This document shows, piece after piece, positions 32,274-40,882 of a stretch of DNA of 64,000 bases; the first letter of the stretch is position 1; every line of letters begins with the position of its first letter. The DNA comes from Bacteroidota bacterium. Its GTDB lineage: Bacteria; Bacteroidota; Bacteroidia; Bacteroidales; UBA10428. Both the position numbers and the translations under genes were made by a program. The stretch lies in assembly GCA_023442525.1 (NCBI GenBank), contig JAEZZA010000011.1:1-64000 (forward strand), in the 5' to 3' direction. The notes below the pieces were generated by a model. The model searched no databases. It had not been told where the DNA came from and worked only from the letters and a program-made list of their open reading frames with translations.

Positions 32274-34910
32274 ATGCAAACCTTTCTTCGTTTTTTCATA
32301 TTCATCCTATTTATATCCGTTTCAGATTTTGCTTTCTCTCAGAGTATTAAGGGACGTATTACCGGTTCCGCCGATACGTCAATCCCTTTTGCCGTCGTTT
32401 ACGACGAAACTTCACTTACGGGGACCACAAGCAACGAAGACGGATATTATGAACTAAAGCTTGATCCGGGGAAGCACACAGTCGTGTTCAAAGCAATGGG
32501 TTATTACCCGGTAAGAGAAGAAATTACACTGGGAAATACTCAGGTAAATCGTGATATTCAGTTAAACGAGCAGCCAGTGCAGGTTAAGGAGGTGATTATT
32601 CGCCCGGGGAAGGAGGATCCTGCTTATGCTATTATGCGTAAAGTAATTTCGCTGGCGCCATATCACCAGAGCCAGGTTAAACAGTATGTTGCAGATGTGT
32701 ATCTGCGCGGAACGGCCCATATCGTGAAAATGCCTAAGTTCATTTCCAAAAGAATCGAAGCCGATGGTGAGCAGGGTTTTAAAACCGGGGATGTGTACAT
32801 GGAGGAATCGGTCAACGAAGTTACATTTCATGCGCCTGATGATTATAACCAAAAGGTGATTTCTATCCGAAGCACGTTTCCCTCGGGTAACGATGAAATT
32901 AATCCTATGGGGCTGATAAATTCAAGTCTTTATCAACCCGAAGTTGAAGGTTTCATTTCACCCCTGTCACCCAAAGCGTTTCAATACTATAAATATAAAT
33001 ACGAGGGATTCATTGAAGAATCAGGCAAGCCGGTATTTAAAATACAGGTGAATCCCAAAAATAACAGCCAGCAGTTGATGCGGGGTACCATCTTTATTGT
33101 CGATCAGTTATGGTGCCTTCATTCTGCCGATGTTTCAATAAACATGTTTTTTGGATCGCTAAATTATAAGATTATTTACTCACCGGTAAAGGAAAATGCC
33201 TGGCTGCCTGTAAGCTACCAGTTTTATGCCGATGCCTCAATTATGGGCATCAAAGCCAATTTTAAATATGCCAGTTCAGTGAAATTCAAGGACGTGGTAT
33301 TGAATGTAAAGCCTGTAAAGCTTCAGACTGTCACTGAAGCAGTGGAAATCGCCGATCAGCCTGTAAAAGCGAAAACAAAAAACCAGCGCGAGATCGAGGA
33401 ATTGCTGGCAAAAGAAGAACTCACCAATCGCGATATGATGAAGATTGCATCCCGTATGTCCAGGGAATCAAAGGGCGATACGGTTGTTAACAGATCGCTG
33501 GAAATTAAAGAAAAAGAGTCCGGAAAAAGAAACGTGATGGTTGAAGATTCCGCGATGAATAATGATACTGCTTACTGGAACAGGTTGCGACCAATCCCTC
33601 TGAGCGAGATTGAATCCAAAATCCCGCCCGTTTCCAATGCTCAAAAGGTAGGCCAGGGCAAGGATACTCTTGTAGTTACAATCGGAAATAATAAAAATCG
33701 CAATACGGCCTTTGGAAAACTCAGTCGATTTGTTACGAATGGTGCAGGATTCAAAATGTTCGGTTCCAAAACCAGTGTCAGGTATAACGGCTTAATCGGG
33801 TTTAACAAATTTGATTTTAATACAGTTGATGGATTTGTATTTAAACAAACGCTGGACATTGATCATCGAATTGATTCAAGCCATAATCTGAGAATAAGGC
33901 CTGGCGCTGCCTGGGCATTTAATCGCGAAAGGTTCATGTGGTGGACGCATGTAAATTATGAATATGCACCGTTCAGGAGGGGTAATATCAGCCTTTATGC
34001 AGGAAGTGTATCGGCCGACTATAATGGGGAATCGGGAATTAACAGTAGTTTGAATACCCTGGCGTCGTTGTTCTTCCGAAGGAACTATTTAAAAGTATAT
34101 CAGCAAAACCAGTTATACCTGGAGAATAAAATAGACCTGGCAAATGGCTTAAACTTTAAGTTACAGGTAGGGTACAGGACCGCAATGCCGTTAATGAATC
34201 ATTCCGATTTTTCGTTTTTTTACAAAGATTCGCGAGATTATTCCGATAATATACCGGGTAACCGAAGTGATGTGATACCCCGGAATATATATAACGAAGA
34301 GGCTTATCTCGATATTAAATTTGAATATACCCCCAGGTATTATTACCGGATCGATAAAGGGAGGAAAATTTATGAACATTCCAAATGGCCCGTTCTTTTT
34401 GTACGAAACAGGGTGGCAATTCCTGGAATTGTAAATAGTACGGCCAATTATCACTTTTTTGAAACCGGGCTAAGGCAAGAGTTAAGCTGGGAATTGATGC
34501 ATGAATTTTCATGGAGCATCCAGGGTGGATTCTTCCTGAACAACAATCGTGTTTATGCCATGGACGATAAATATTTTTACAATCAGGATATTCCTGTCCA
34601 TTTGGGCAACACTTTCGGTGCATTCCGGCTGCTTCCCTTTTATCGTTATGCTATTAATGACAAGTATGGCGAGGCTCACATCCGTTTCACAACTCCTTAC
34701 TTATTATTTAAGTATCTGCCTTTTCTGAGCAATAAACTCTGGGTGGAAAATCTTCATTTGAATTATCTGGCAGGCGGATCAGGACTTCACTACTGGGAGG
34801 CTGGGTACAGCATGGGGAAAATCTACATGATTGCCGATATAGGCTTTTTTGCCGGTTTTATAAAGGATAAGTTTCGTACCTGGGGCGTTCAGCTAAGTTT
34901 TGATTTTTAA
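32274..34910 (+). CDS. DUF5686 outer-membrane protein with carboxypeptidase-like N-domain
   Basis: The 878-residue product has a signal peptide (about 1-22, ending AFSQ), a carboxypeptidase-D regulatory-like sandwich at about 24-105 (GRITGSADTSIPFAVVYDE, GTTSNEDGYYELKLDPG), then a large DUF5686 region to the end. The DUF5686 part begins with IIRPGKEDPAYAIMRKVI and has a beta-barrel-like C-terminal half rich in aromatic strand ends, closing with LSFDF. It is probably an outer-membrane protein. Family function is unknown. It stands 77 bases behind the MORN lipoprotein. A GATCTTTG about 70 bases before the ATG may be a weak -7 element. Confidence 0.88.
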   Translation: MQTFLRFFIFILFISVSDFAFSQSIKGRITGSADTSIPFAVVYDETSLTGTTSNEDGYYELKLDPGKHTVVFKAMGYYPVREEITLGNTQVNRDIQLNEQPVQVKEVIIRPGKEDPAYAIMRKVISLAPYHQSQVKQYVADVYLRGTAHIVKMPKFISKRIEADGEQGFKTGDVYMEESVNEVTFHAPDDYNQKVISIRSTFPSGNDEINPMGLINSSLYQPEVEGFISPLSPKAFQYYKYKYEGFIEESGKPVFKIQVNPKNNSQQLMRGTIFIVDQLWCLHSADVSINMFFGSLNYKIIYSPVKENAWLPVSYQFYADASIMGIKANFKYASSVKFKDVVLNVKPVKLQTVTEAVEIADQPVKAKTKNQREIEELLAKEELTNRDMMKIASRMSRESKGDTVVNRSLEIKEKESGKRNVMVEDSAMNNDTAYWNRLRPIPLSEIESKIPPVSNAQKVGQGKDTLVVTIGNNKNRNTAFGKLSRFVTNGAGFKMFGSKTSVRYNGLIGFNKFDFNTVDGFVFKQTLDIDHRIDSSHNLRIRPGAAWAFNRERFMWWTHVNYEYAPFRRGNISLYAGSVSADYNGESGINSSLNTLASLFFRRNYLKVYQQNQLYLENKIDLANGLNFKLQVGYRTAMPLMNHSDFSFFYKDSRDYSDNIPGNRSDVIPRNIYNEEAYLDIKFEYTPRYYYRIDKGRKIYEHSKWPVLFVRNRVAIPGIVNSTANYHFFETGLRQELSWELMHEFSWSIQGGFFLNNNRVYAMDDKYFYNQDIPVHLGNTFGAFRLLPFYRYAINDKYGEAHIRFTTPYLLFKYLPFLSNKLWVENLHLNYLAGGSGLHYWEAGYSMGKIYMIADIGFFAGFIKDKFRTWGVQLSFDF

Positions 34911-34994
34911 CCCCCGGATTAACAGGGACTTTGTAAATTTCATTACGGATAACCAAAAAATGTTATATTTACAGAGCTTCTTAACCGGATTCCT

Positions 34995-37900
34995 ATGTTC
35001 AAGATTAAGATCTTCAATAAGTTCATTTGTTCCGGTATCTTCTATATTACATTTTTTGTTTCCTCGTTTGCACAAATTCCTGAACTGAAATTCCGTCACT
35101 TAAATGTTGAGCATGGATTATCGCAAAGCACGGTGCGGGCTATTTTCCAGGATAAAATGGGATTTATGTGGTTCGGTACCGATATCGGTATAAATAAGTA
35201 TGATGGTTCGGAATTTACGGTTTACAGGTACAATGCTGCGGATCCCGACGGTATACCATCGAATTTTATAATTGAAATTTTAGAGGACAGTTATGGAAAA
35301 TTCTGGATCGGAACAGGATATGCCGGCTTGAGTATTTTCAATCGCGAAAAGGAAACTTTTGAGAATTACGTTTATGACGGAGATGATTCCACATCGCTGA
35401 GCAATAACAGTATACGGGCTATTTTTGAGGACTCCCGTAGAAACCTGTGGATTGGTACCGCCGGAGGCGGGCTGAATTTGTTCAACCGCACGAACAATTC
35501 TTTTATCAGGTATTCACATCACGAAGGAAGTTTAACGGATATTGGAAGCAATTATATTTCGTCTATTGCCGAGGATAAGGAAGGATACCTGTGGCTGGCC
35601 TCGCCCGAAGGAATTATCACTCGCTTTGATCACAGGACAGGAAAGGGCAGATCAATCAGGTTATATCCAAAACCTACGGATTTGCAGACAACCACATTCG
35701 GTCAAATAATGGTGGATTCGGAGAACAATGTCTGGTTCTGTACAGAAAACGGCCTGTACTTTTATAATCAGAAAAAGGATCAGATCAGGCATTATGTTAA
35801 GGGAAATTCAAAAAACCACCTGAACGAGGATGCCGTCAGTGATATTCTGGAAATAGGTAACGGCATTTACTTAATCTCTACAGATCATGGCGGCATCAAC
35901 ATCTTCAATAAAAATACCGGTGAATTTACCTATCATACGCATAAGGAATACGATCCCGAATCGATTAGTAACGACCAGGTTTATGATATTTACAGAACCG
36001 CTGACGGCATAATATGGGTAGGAAATTTTAACGGAGGAGTGAACATTTATGATCCGGATGCCCAAAAGTTTAATACCTATTCAGATTTACCATTGATTCA
36101 GGGATTGTCGTTCAGCCAGGGATCGGTATTGTCGATTTTTGAAGACAGGGATCATAAAATATGGATGGGATACGACGGGCAGGGGATTGATATTTATGAT
36201 CCTGCAAGGGGTACAGTTTCAAATATCCGGGCGGTTCCGGGTAATAGAAATTCCATCCCCAGCAACAGCGTGGTTGAAATTTATCAGACCCGTAATGGCG
36301 ACATGTGGATTGGCACTTACCTGATGGGCATGTCGGTTATTGATCATAACACGGGTAAGTATACACATTACAGGCACGATGCAGGCAATCCAAATTCTAT
36401 AGGCGGAAATAATGTATGGTCTATTCTCGAAGACAGGGAAGGGAAAATATGGTTGGGCTTTCAGGGTAACGGGGTTGATTGCTTTGATCCACGTACCAAA
36501 GAATTTATCCACTACAGGTATCACCCCGACGATACTACCAGTATCAGTAATAATGATGTCTACAAAATTTTCGAAGATAGTTCCGGCGACATCTGGATAA
36601 GCACAAGAAACGGTTTATGTAAACATATCAAAGATCAAAAGGGCTTTAAAAGATATTTGTCCGGAAGAGATTTGGTAAATGGTATTTACGGGAATTGCAT
36701 GTATGACATATACCAGGACAATCTCGGAAATATATGGATTGGTTCAGATCAGGCCTTGAACTTATACGATCTTCAAAAAGACCGCTTTGATCATTATCTT
36801 GAATCGGACGGCCTTGGCGGCAATGCTGTGCTTTCGATCACCAGCGATAACAATGGCAACCTTTGGCTGTCGACAAATAAAGGCATAAGCCGGTTTTGTA
36901 TAGACAGCCGGCAGTTCAGGAATTACGACCGGGCAGATGGCCTGATAAGTGATGAGTTTAATTATGTATCCGTGATCAAAAGCAGCGACAACAAGATTTT
37001 CTTTGGGAGTAAAAAAGGATTTAATTATTTTGATCCGTTGAAGATTCTTGACAATCCGAGAGTGCCACCGGTGTATTTTACATCGATCCGCATTTTCAAT
37101 GAAGTTGCCCGACCCGGTGACGAAAGCAGGATACTGGAAAAGCATATCACATTTACAGACAGGATAACATTATCGCACGACCAGGCGATTTTTACGCTTG
37201 GCTTCGCCGCGCTTAATTACTCGAATCCCGAAAAGAACCAGTATTCCTATAAACTCGAAGGTGTTGATGCCGGTTGGCGTTCGTTAGGGCACCGTAAGGA
37301 AGTTACTTACACCTACCTTGACCCCGGGCATTACAAATTAACCGTGAGAGGTTCAAACTCCGACGGGGTATGGAATGAACAGGGGGCATCCCTTGAGATA
37401 GTAATTCTGCCGCCATGGTATAAATCTATTTGGTTCCGGATCAGCATTTATATAACAGCAATAGGCCTGTTTCTATTATTTTATCTGTTGCGTCTCAGGT
37501 TTTTCAGTGTTCAGAAGAAGAAACTGATGGTGCTTGTCCGTGAACGAACCCTGCAGCTCGAAGAAGTAGCCGTAGCTCTCGAAGAAAAGCAGGAAGAAAT
37601 CAATTCACAGAATGAAAAACTTATCAACCAGCGAAATGAGCTGGAGTTGAGCAATAAGTTGCTCACCGATCAGAAGATTCAGATACTTGAACAGAACAAG
37701 GAACTCGACCTGCACCGCAATCAATTGGAAAGTCTTATCGAGGAACGCACCCGCGAACTTATTGAGGCCAAAAACAAGGCAGAGGAATCGGACAGGCTAA
37801 AATCGTCCTTTTTGGCTAACCTGTCGCATGAGATCCGCACACCATTGAACGCCATACTCGGCTTCTCATCCTTATTGGGAGAAAGAAATCTTGACCCCGC

Positions 37901-38930
37901 CGAGCGGGATGAATACAACAGGATTATTCGCGGGAGCAGTAACCATCTTCTCGAACTTATAAATGATATTCTCGATATATCTAAAATTGAAGCAGGGCAG
38001 ATGGAGCTGGATATGCGGGAAGTGTCGGTCAACGCACTAATAAATGACATAAGCGGTCTTTTTGATGTGTTAATTAAAAAAGAAGATGGTTCGCGAAAGC
38101 CTGTTCTTTTCAAGGTGGCTGTTGAGCAGCAGATCAAAGACATGCGCATAGTATCCGATCCTCTTCGGCTGAACCAGATAATTACGAATCTCATCAATAA
38201 CGCGATTAAGTTTACCAACGAAGGATTTATTGAATTCGGATGCATACAAATTTCCGGCAGTGAATTGCTGGAATTCTATGTAAAAGATACGGGAATTGGA
38301 ATCAAGGAAGAACATCAGGCCCTGGTTTTTGAACGATTCCGGAAGCTGGAAGACAACAGGCTTCAGTTACACAGGGGTACAGGTCTTGGACTGGCCATAT
38401 CAAGTCAGCTCGTTGGTCTTATGGGAGGCTCCATGCGCGTAGAATCGAAATACGGAGAAGGATCCACATTCTTTTTTACCATTCCTTTAATACATGTTAC
38501 CCAGTCGGCTGTATCGGAACGCAAAATAAACCGTACCATTAAATATCCCGATTTAAAAAACTGCAGAATACTGATTGCTGAGGATGAGCCTTCGAATTAT
38601 TATTATGTTCAGAAGCTCCTGGGTGATACCGGGGCATCCGTTTTCCATGCCGAAAATGGTCTGCAGGTTCTGGATTTTCTTGAAAAGGATAAAGAAATCA
38701 GCCTGGTACTGATGGACATCAAAATGCCCGGGATGAATGGTATTGAAGCATTGCACGAAATGCGCAAAAGGGGGTATGATATACCTGTAATTGCGCAGAC
38801 GGCTTATGCTTTAGCCGATGAAATAGTAAAACTTAAAAAGGAGGGCTTTACAGAGTATATACCCAAGCCCATTCAAAAAGATTTATTATTCGAGCTTATT
38901 AAGAAGTCGCTACGTCCTTCCAAAGAATAA
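34995..38930 (+). CDS. hybrid two-component sensor (Reg_prop/Y_Y_Y/HK/REC)
   Basis: This 1311-residue inner-membrane sensor has a signal sequence (1-27), about 14 two-component propeller repeats at about 35-700 (units like FMWFGTDIGINKYD, NLWIGTAGGGLNLFN), a Y_Y_Y domain at about 710-795, a membrane helix at about 805-827, a coiled-coil at about 835-925, HisKA with His945 in LANLSHEIRTPLNA, an HATPase domain (DTGIGI, GTGLGLAIS), and a receiver with Asp1241 in LVLMDIKMPG. Unlike many hybrid sensors of this class, it ends after the receiver with no AraC-type helix-turn-helix, so output must pass to a separate partner. No SusCD or glycan locus is adjacent. Confidence 0.94.
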   Translation: MFKIKIFNKFICSGIFYITFFVSSFAQIPELKFRHLNVEHGLSQSTVRAIFQDKMGFMWFGTDIGINKYDGSEFTVYRYNAADPDGIPSNFIIEILEDSYGKFWIGTGYAGLSIFNREKETFENYVYDGDDSTSLSNNSIRAIFEDSRRNLWIGTAGGGLNLFNRTNNSFIRYSHHEGSLTDIGSNYISSIAEDKEGYLWLASPEGIITRFDHRTGKGRSIRLYPKPTDLQTTTFGQIMVDSENNVWFCTENGLYFYNQKKDQIRHYVKGNSKNHLNEDAVSDILEIGNGIYLISTDHGGINIFNKNTGEFTYHTHKEYDPESISNDQVYDIYRTADGIIWVGNFNGGVNIYDPDAQKFNTYSDLPLIQGLSFSQGSVLSIFEDRDHKIWMGYDGQGIDIYDPARGTVSNIRAVPGNRNSIPSNSVVEIYQTRNGDMWIGTYLMGMSVIDHNTGKYTHYRHDAGNPNSIGGNNVWSILEDREGKIWLGFQGNGVDCFDPRTKEFIHYRYHPDDTTSISNNDVYKIFEDSSGDIWISTRNGLCKHIKDQKGFKRYLSGRDLVNGIYGNCMYDIYQDNLGNIWIGSDQALNLYDLQKDRFDHYLESDGLGGNAVLSITSDNNGNLWLSTNKGISRFCIDSRQFRNYDRADGLISDEFNYVSVIKSSDNKIFFGSKKGFNYFDPLKILDNPRVPPVYFTSIRIFNEVARPGDESRILEKHITFTDRITLSHDQAIFTLGFAALNYSNPEKNQYSYKLEGVDAGWRSLGHRKEVTYTYLDPGHYKLTVRGSNSDGVWNEQGASLEIVILPPWYKSIWFRISIYITAIGLFLLFYLLRLRFFSVQKKKLMVLVRERTLQLEEVAVALEEKQEEINSQNEKLINQRNELELSNKLLTDQKIQILEQNKELDLHRNQLESLIEERTRELIEAKNKAEESDRLKSSFLANLSHEIRTPLNAILGFSSLLGERNLDPAERDEYNRIIRGSSNHLLELINDILDISKIEAGQMELDMREVSVNALINDISGLFDVLIKKEDGSRKPVLFKVAVEQQIKDMRIVSDPLRLNQIITNLINNAIKFTNEGFIEFGCIQISGSELLEFYVKDTGIGIKEEHQALVFERFRKLEDNRLQLHRGTGLGLAISSQLVGLMGGSMRVESKYGEGSTFFFTIPLIHVTQSAVSERKINRTIKYPDLKNCRILIAEDEPSNYYYVQKLLGDTGASVFHAENGLQVLDFLEKDKEISLVLMDIKMPGMNGIEALHEMRKRGYDIPVIAQTAYALADEIVKLKKEGFTEYIPKPIQKDLLFELIKKSLRPSKE

Positions 38931-39066
38931 TACTCTCTGGCGCAAACCTCACAGGAGCAATACCCTGCCGGCAGGCAGGCAGGAAGCGCCAATACTGTCT
39001 TCTGGTCTGCTAAATCAGGTTACAGTTGTTTCAGGGACATCCGGTATCCGGTATCCGGTATCCAGC
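38931..39066. repeat. intergenic short tandem repeats (GGCA; 7-mer CCGGTAT)
   Basis: This convergent spacer holds a 12-bp palindrome CCTGCCGGCAGG (38964-38975) that continues into GGCA repeats to 38983. It also holds the heptamers ACATCCG, GTATCCG, GTATCCG, GTATCCA (39037-39064). Read on the minus strand these are TGGATAC, CGGATAC, CGGATAC, CGGATGT, the same family as at 2604-2645. No gene or clear terminator is seen. Confidence 0.8.
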
Positions 39067-40533
39067 TTACTGCCCGATAACCTTAATCGCCCTTCCTTCT
39101 TCTACCGGGCTGGTTAACTGCAGGTTGTTCAAAATAGCCAGTTCCGCCATCGACTGCTGGGGAACTCCCATGGATCTCAATGCATCGGCCAGGGTACCGC
39201 TGCGTTGTACTTTCCGGATGAGAATTTTCTTAGGCTGTATGTTAAGTTTCGAAGGATCTGTTAGTTTTGAAAACTCCGACATGGTGGAACTGAAAACCGG
39301 TGCGTAATTGTTATAATCAGCTTCGGTTGTTACCCCGTGGAATACATAAATGGTATTATTGTAATTGATAAAGCCCGACATGACCAGATTTGTCTGGGTT
39401 TGACCCGTCGACTGATCCTGGGCAACCTGTTTGGATACCGTAACCAGTGCCGGCATACCATTTACACTTCCGGCTTTACTATCCTGCAATTTCAGTTCAA
39501 GTTGCTTTAATGTATTTTGAGCAGCATCTTCAAGCGATTTTCCCTCGGCCATGGTAAATACCATAAGTGCTTTGCCATCGGAAGGGGCCATATTAACCTG
39601 CGAAGGAAGATTCTGAGTTTGCCATCCTGAAGGCACGGGAAAACGGAATTGCAGAACCGGGTGGTAAAAGGTATTACCTTCTACGAAACCCTGGCGCGGA
39701 TCTTCGCCATAAGTGATCCCGTCGATCATGGCCAGGTAACTGTCGGTGTTTACTTTATACGAAGGGAGTTTCAGGTTATCCTGCCATTCTTTAGCCTGCT
39801 CATGTACCCGGTTGAAACGGTCGCCCGGATCGGGGTGTGTCGACATAAAAGTAGGAACGCCGGCCTGACCGCTTTCTGTATTCATGCGTTCAAGAACCTG
39901 GAAAAAATCGGCCATTTTGTGCGCGTCATATCCGATTTGTGATGAATAGGCAACACCCAACTGGTCGGATTGTGTTTCATCATCACGACTGAACTTAAGA
40001 AACAGAAGTTGCATTCCCTGCATTGCGTATCCGGCATATTGCGCGAACTTTTCCGATGCAATCATTCCTCCCACAAGCAGCAGCTGTCCCAGTTGTTGCT
40101 TGCTTTGCTGACTGGCCGAATGGCGTGCTGTGACATGTCCCATTTCATGACCAAGAACTCCCACCATTTCCGCTTCGTTGTTAAAATGAGCGAGAATCCC
40201 GCGGGTAAAATATATATAACCACCAGGCACTGCAAACGCGTTGACCACAGGAGAGTCGAGTAATCTCACCCTGTATTTCACGTTCGGACGGTGTGATATC
40301 TTTCCCATTTCGTCGGCGCGGGCCTGTAAAAAGGCCAACAACTTATCGTTCTTGTATTCCCCGAAAGTGGCTATTACCTGAGGATCGTATTGCGCTCCTA
40401 ACTGCTCTTCCTGAGATTCACTCATTAACATAATCTGTTTTTTGCCGGTTACCGGATTAATGGCGCATGCATCAATAATCAGAATGGTAAAAAACAGTAA
40501 TGATACTTTAATTGCTATTCCCTTTAGTTTCAT
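39067..40533 (-). CDS. M48 family metalloprotease lipoprotein
   Basis: This periplasmic zinc protease has 488 residues and a lipoprotein signal with Cys23 in IIDAC. The catalytic zinc site is HEMGH at 129-133, and the third ligand Glu186 is in SRDDETQSDQLGV. NAFAVPGGYIYFTRGIL, upstream of the zinc site, is typical of the BepA/YggG type. The C-terminal half (about 260-488) is a separate domain ending in a KKILIRKVQRSGTLADALR-type segment with a LysM-like flavour. BepA-like proteases degrade misassembled outer-membrane proteins such as LptD. It is monocistronic, convergent with the hybrid sensor. Confidence 0.93.
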   Translation of the reverse strand: MKLKGIAIKVSLLFFTILIIDACAINPVTGKKQIMLMSESQEEQLGAQYDPQVIATFGEYKNDKLLAFLQARADEMGKISHRPNVKYRVRLLDSPVVNAFAVPGGYIYFTRGILAHFNNEAEMVGVLGHEMGHVTARHSASQQSKQQLGQLLLVGGMIASEKFAQYAGYAMQGMQLLFLKFSRDDETQSDQLGVAYSSQIGYDAHKMADFFQVLERMNTESGQAGVPTFMSTHPDPGDRFNRVHEQAKEWQDNLKLPSYKVNTDSYLAMIDGITYGEDPRQGFVEGNTFYHPVLQFRFPVPSGWQTQNLPSQVNMAPSDGKALMVFTMAEGKSLEDAAQNTLKQLELKLQDSKAGSVNGMPALVTVSKQVAQDQSTGQTQTNLVMSGFINYNNTIYVFHGVTTEADYNNYAPVFSSTMSEFSKLTDPSKLNIQPKKILIRKVQRSGTLADALRSMGVPQQSMAELAILNNLQLTSPVEEGRAIKVIGQ

Positions 40534-40620
40534 AAATCTTCCTATATATTGTTAAACAGGTTAGAAAATGCTTTGTTTAATTTACTAATACTGTAATAAT
40601 TATCAAAGTATTAAGTTAGA

Positions 40621-40628
40621 CAAAAATA
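40621..40628 (-). promoter_or_regulatory. -7 element of the M48 protease gene
   Basis: On the minus strand the sequence is TATTTTTG, matching TAnnTTTG, about 88 nt before the ATG. It gives a leader of about 80 nt. No well-placed -33 TTTG is seen. Confidence 0.35.
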
Positions 40629-40689
40629 TAACGGGATTGAACAAAGATTGAAATCAAACCGAATTTATTTTTTTTCATTAAAAGATAAT

Positions 40690-40697
40690 TAAATTTG
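40690..40697 (+). promoter_or_regulatory. -7 element of tRNA-His
   Basis: TAAATTTG is a perfect TAnnTTTG match ending 12 nt before the first base of the tRNA. The -33 region is T-rich (TTTATTTT) instead of TTTG. Confidence 0.55.
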
Positions 40698-40709
40698 CGC
40701 CGCATATAT

Positions 40710-40784
40710 GGTGGTCGTAGCTCAGTTGGTTAGAGCGCCAGATTGTGGCTCTGGAGGTCGCCGGTTCGAGCCCGGTCTTCCACC
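40710..40784 (+). tRNA. tRNA-His (GTG anticodon)
   Basis: The cloverleaf has G-1 at 40710, the D arm (GCTCAGTTGGTTAGAGC), anticodon stem CCAGA/TCTGG with loop TTGTGGC and anticodon GTG at 40745-40747, and a T arm with loop TTCGAGC. The extra 5' G opposite C73 is the histidine identity element. CCA is not encoded. The acceptor stem is imperfect: GTGGTCG at 40711-40717 faces CTTCCAC at 40777-40783, giving T5/T68 and C6/T67 mismatches. Confidence 0.93.
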
Positions 40785-40798
40785 CTTGAGATATCTGA

Positions 40799-40867
40799 AA
40801 GTCTTTTAGTCTTTAGTCTCTTGGTCTTAGGACAAACCGACTAACAGACTGACAGACTAAAAGACTT
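40799..40867. repeat. long imperfect palindrome after tRNA-His
   Basis: AAGTCTTTTAGTCT (40799-40812) and AGACTAAAAGACTT (40854-40867) are perfect 14-nt inverted repeats. The inner arms also pair partly, so nearly the whole 69 nt could fold. The sequence is built from repeated AGTCT-like words (GTCTTTA, GTCTCTT, GGTCTTA, and complements). No T-run follows, so it is not a standard terminator. Confidence 0.75.
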
Positions 40868-40882
40868 AACAGACTGATCCTG

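Noticed and set aside
32274..34910. SusC-like TonB-dependent receptor
   Set aside because: The carboxypeptidase-like N-domain is shared with SusC proteins, but there is no plug domain; the body matches DUF5686.
28733..34910. Polysaccharide utilisation locus
   Set aside because: There is no SusC/SusD pair, glycosidase or anti-sigma regulator, despite the presence of exported proteins and a hybrid sensor downstream.
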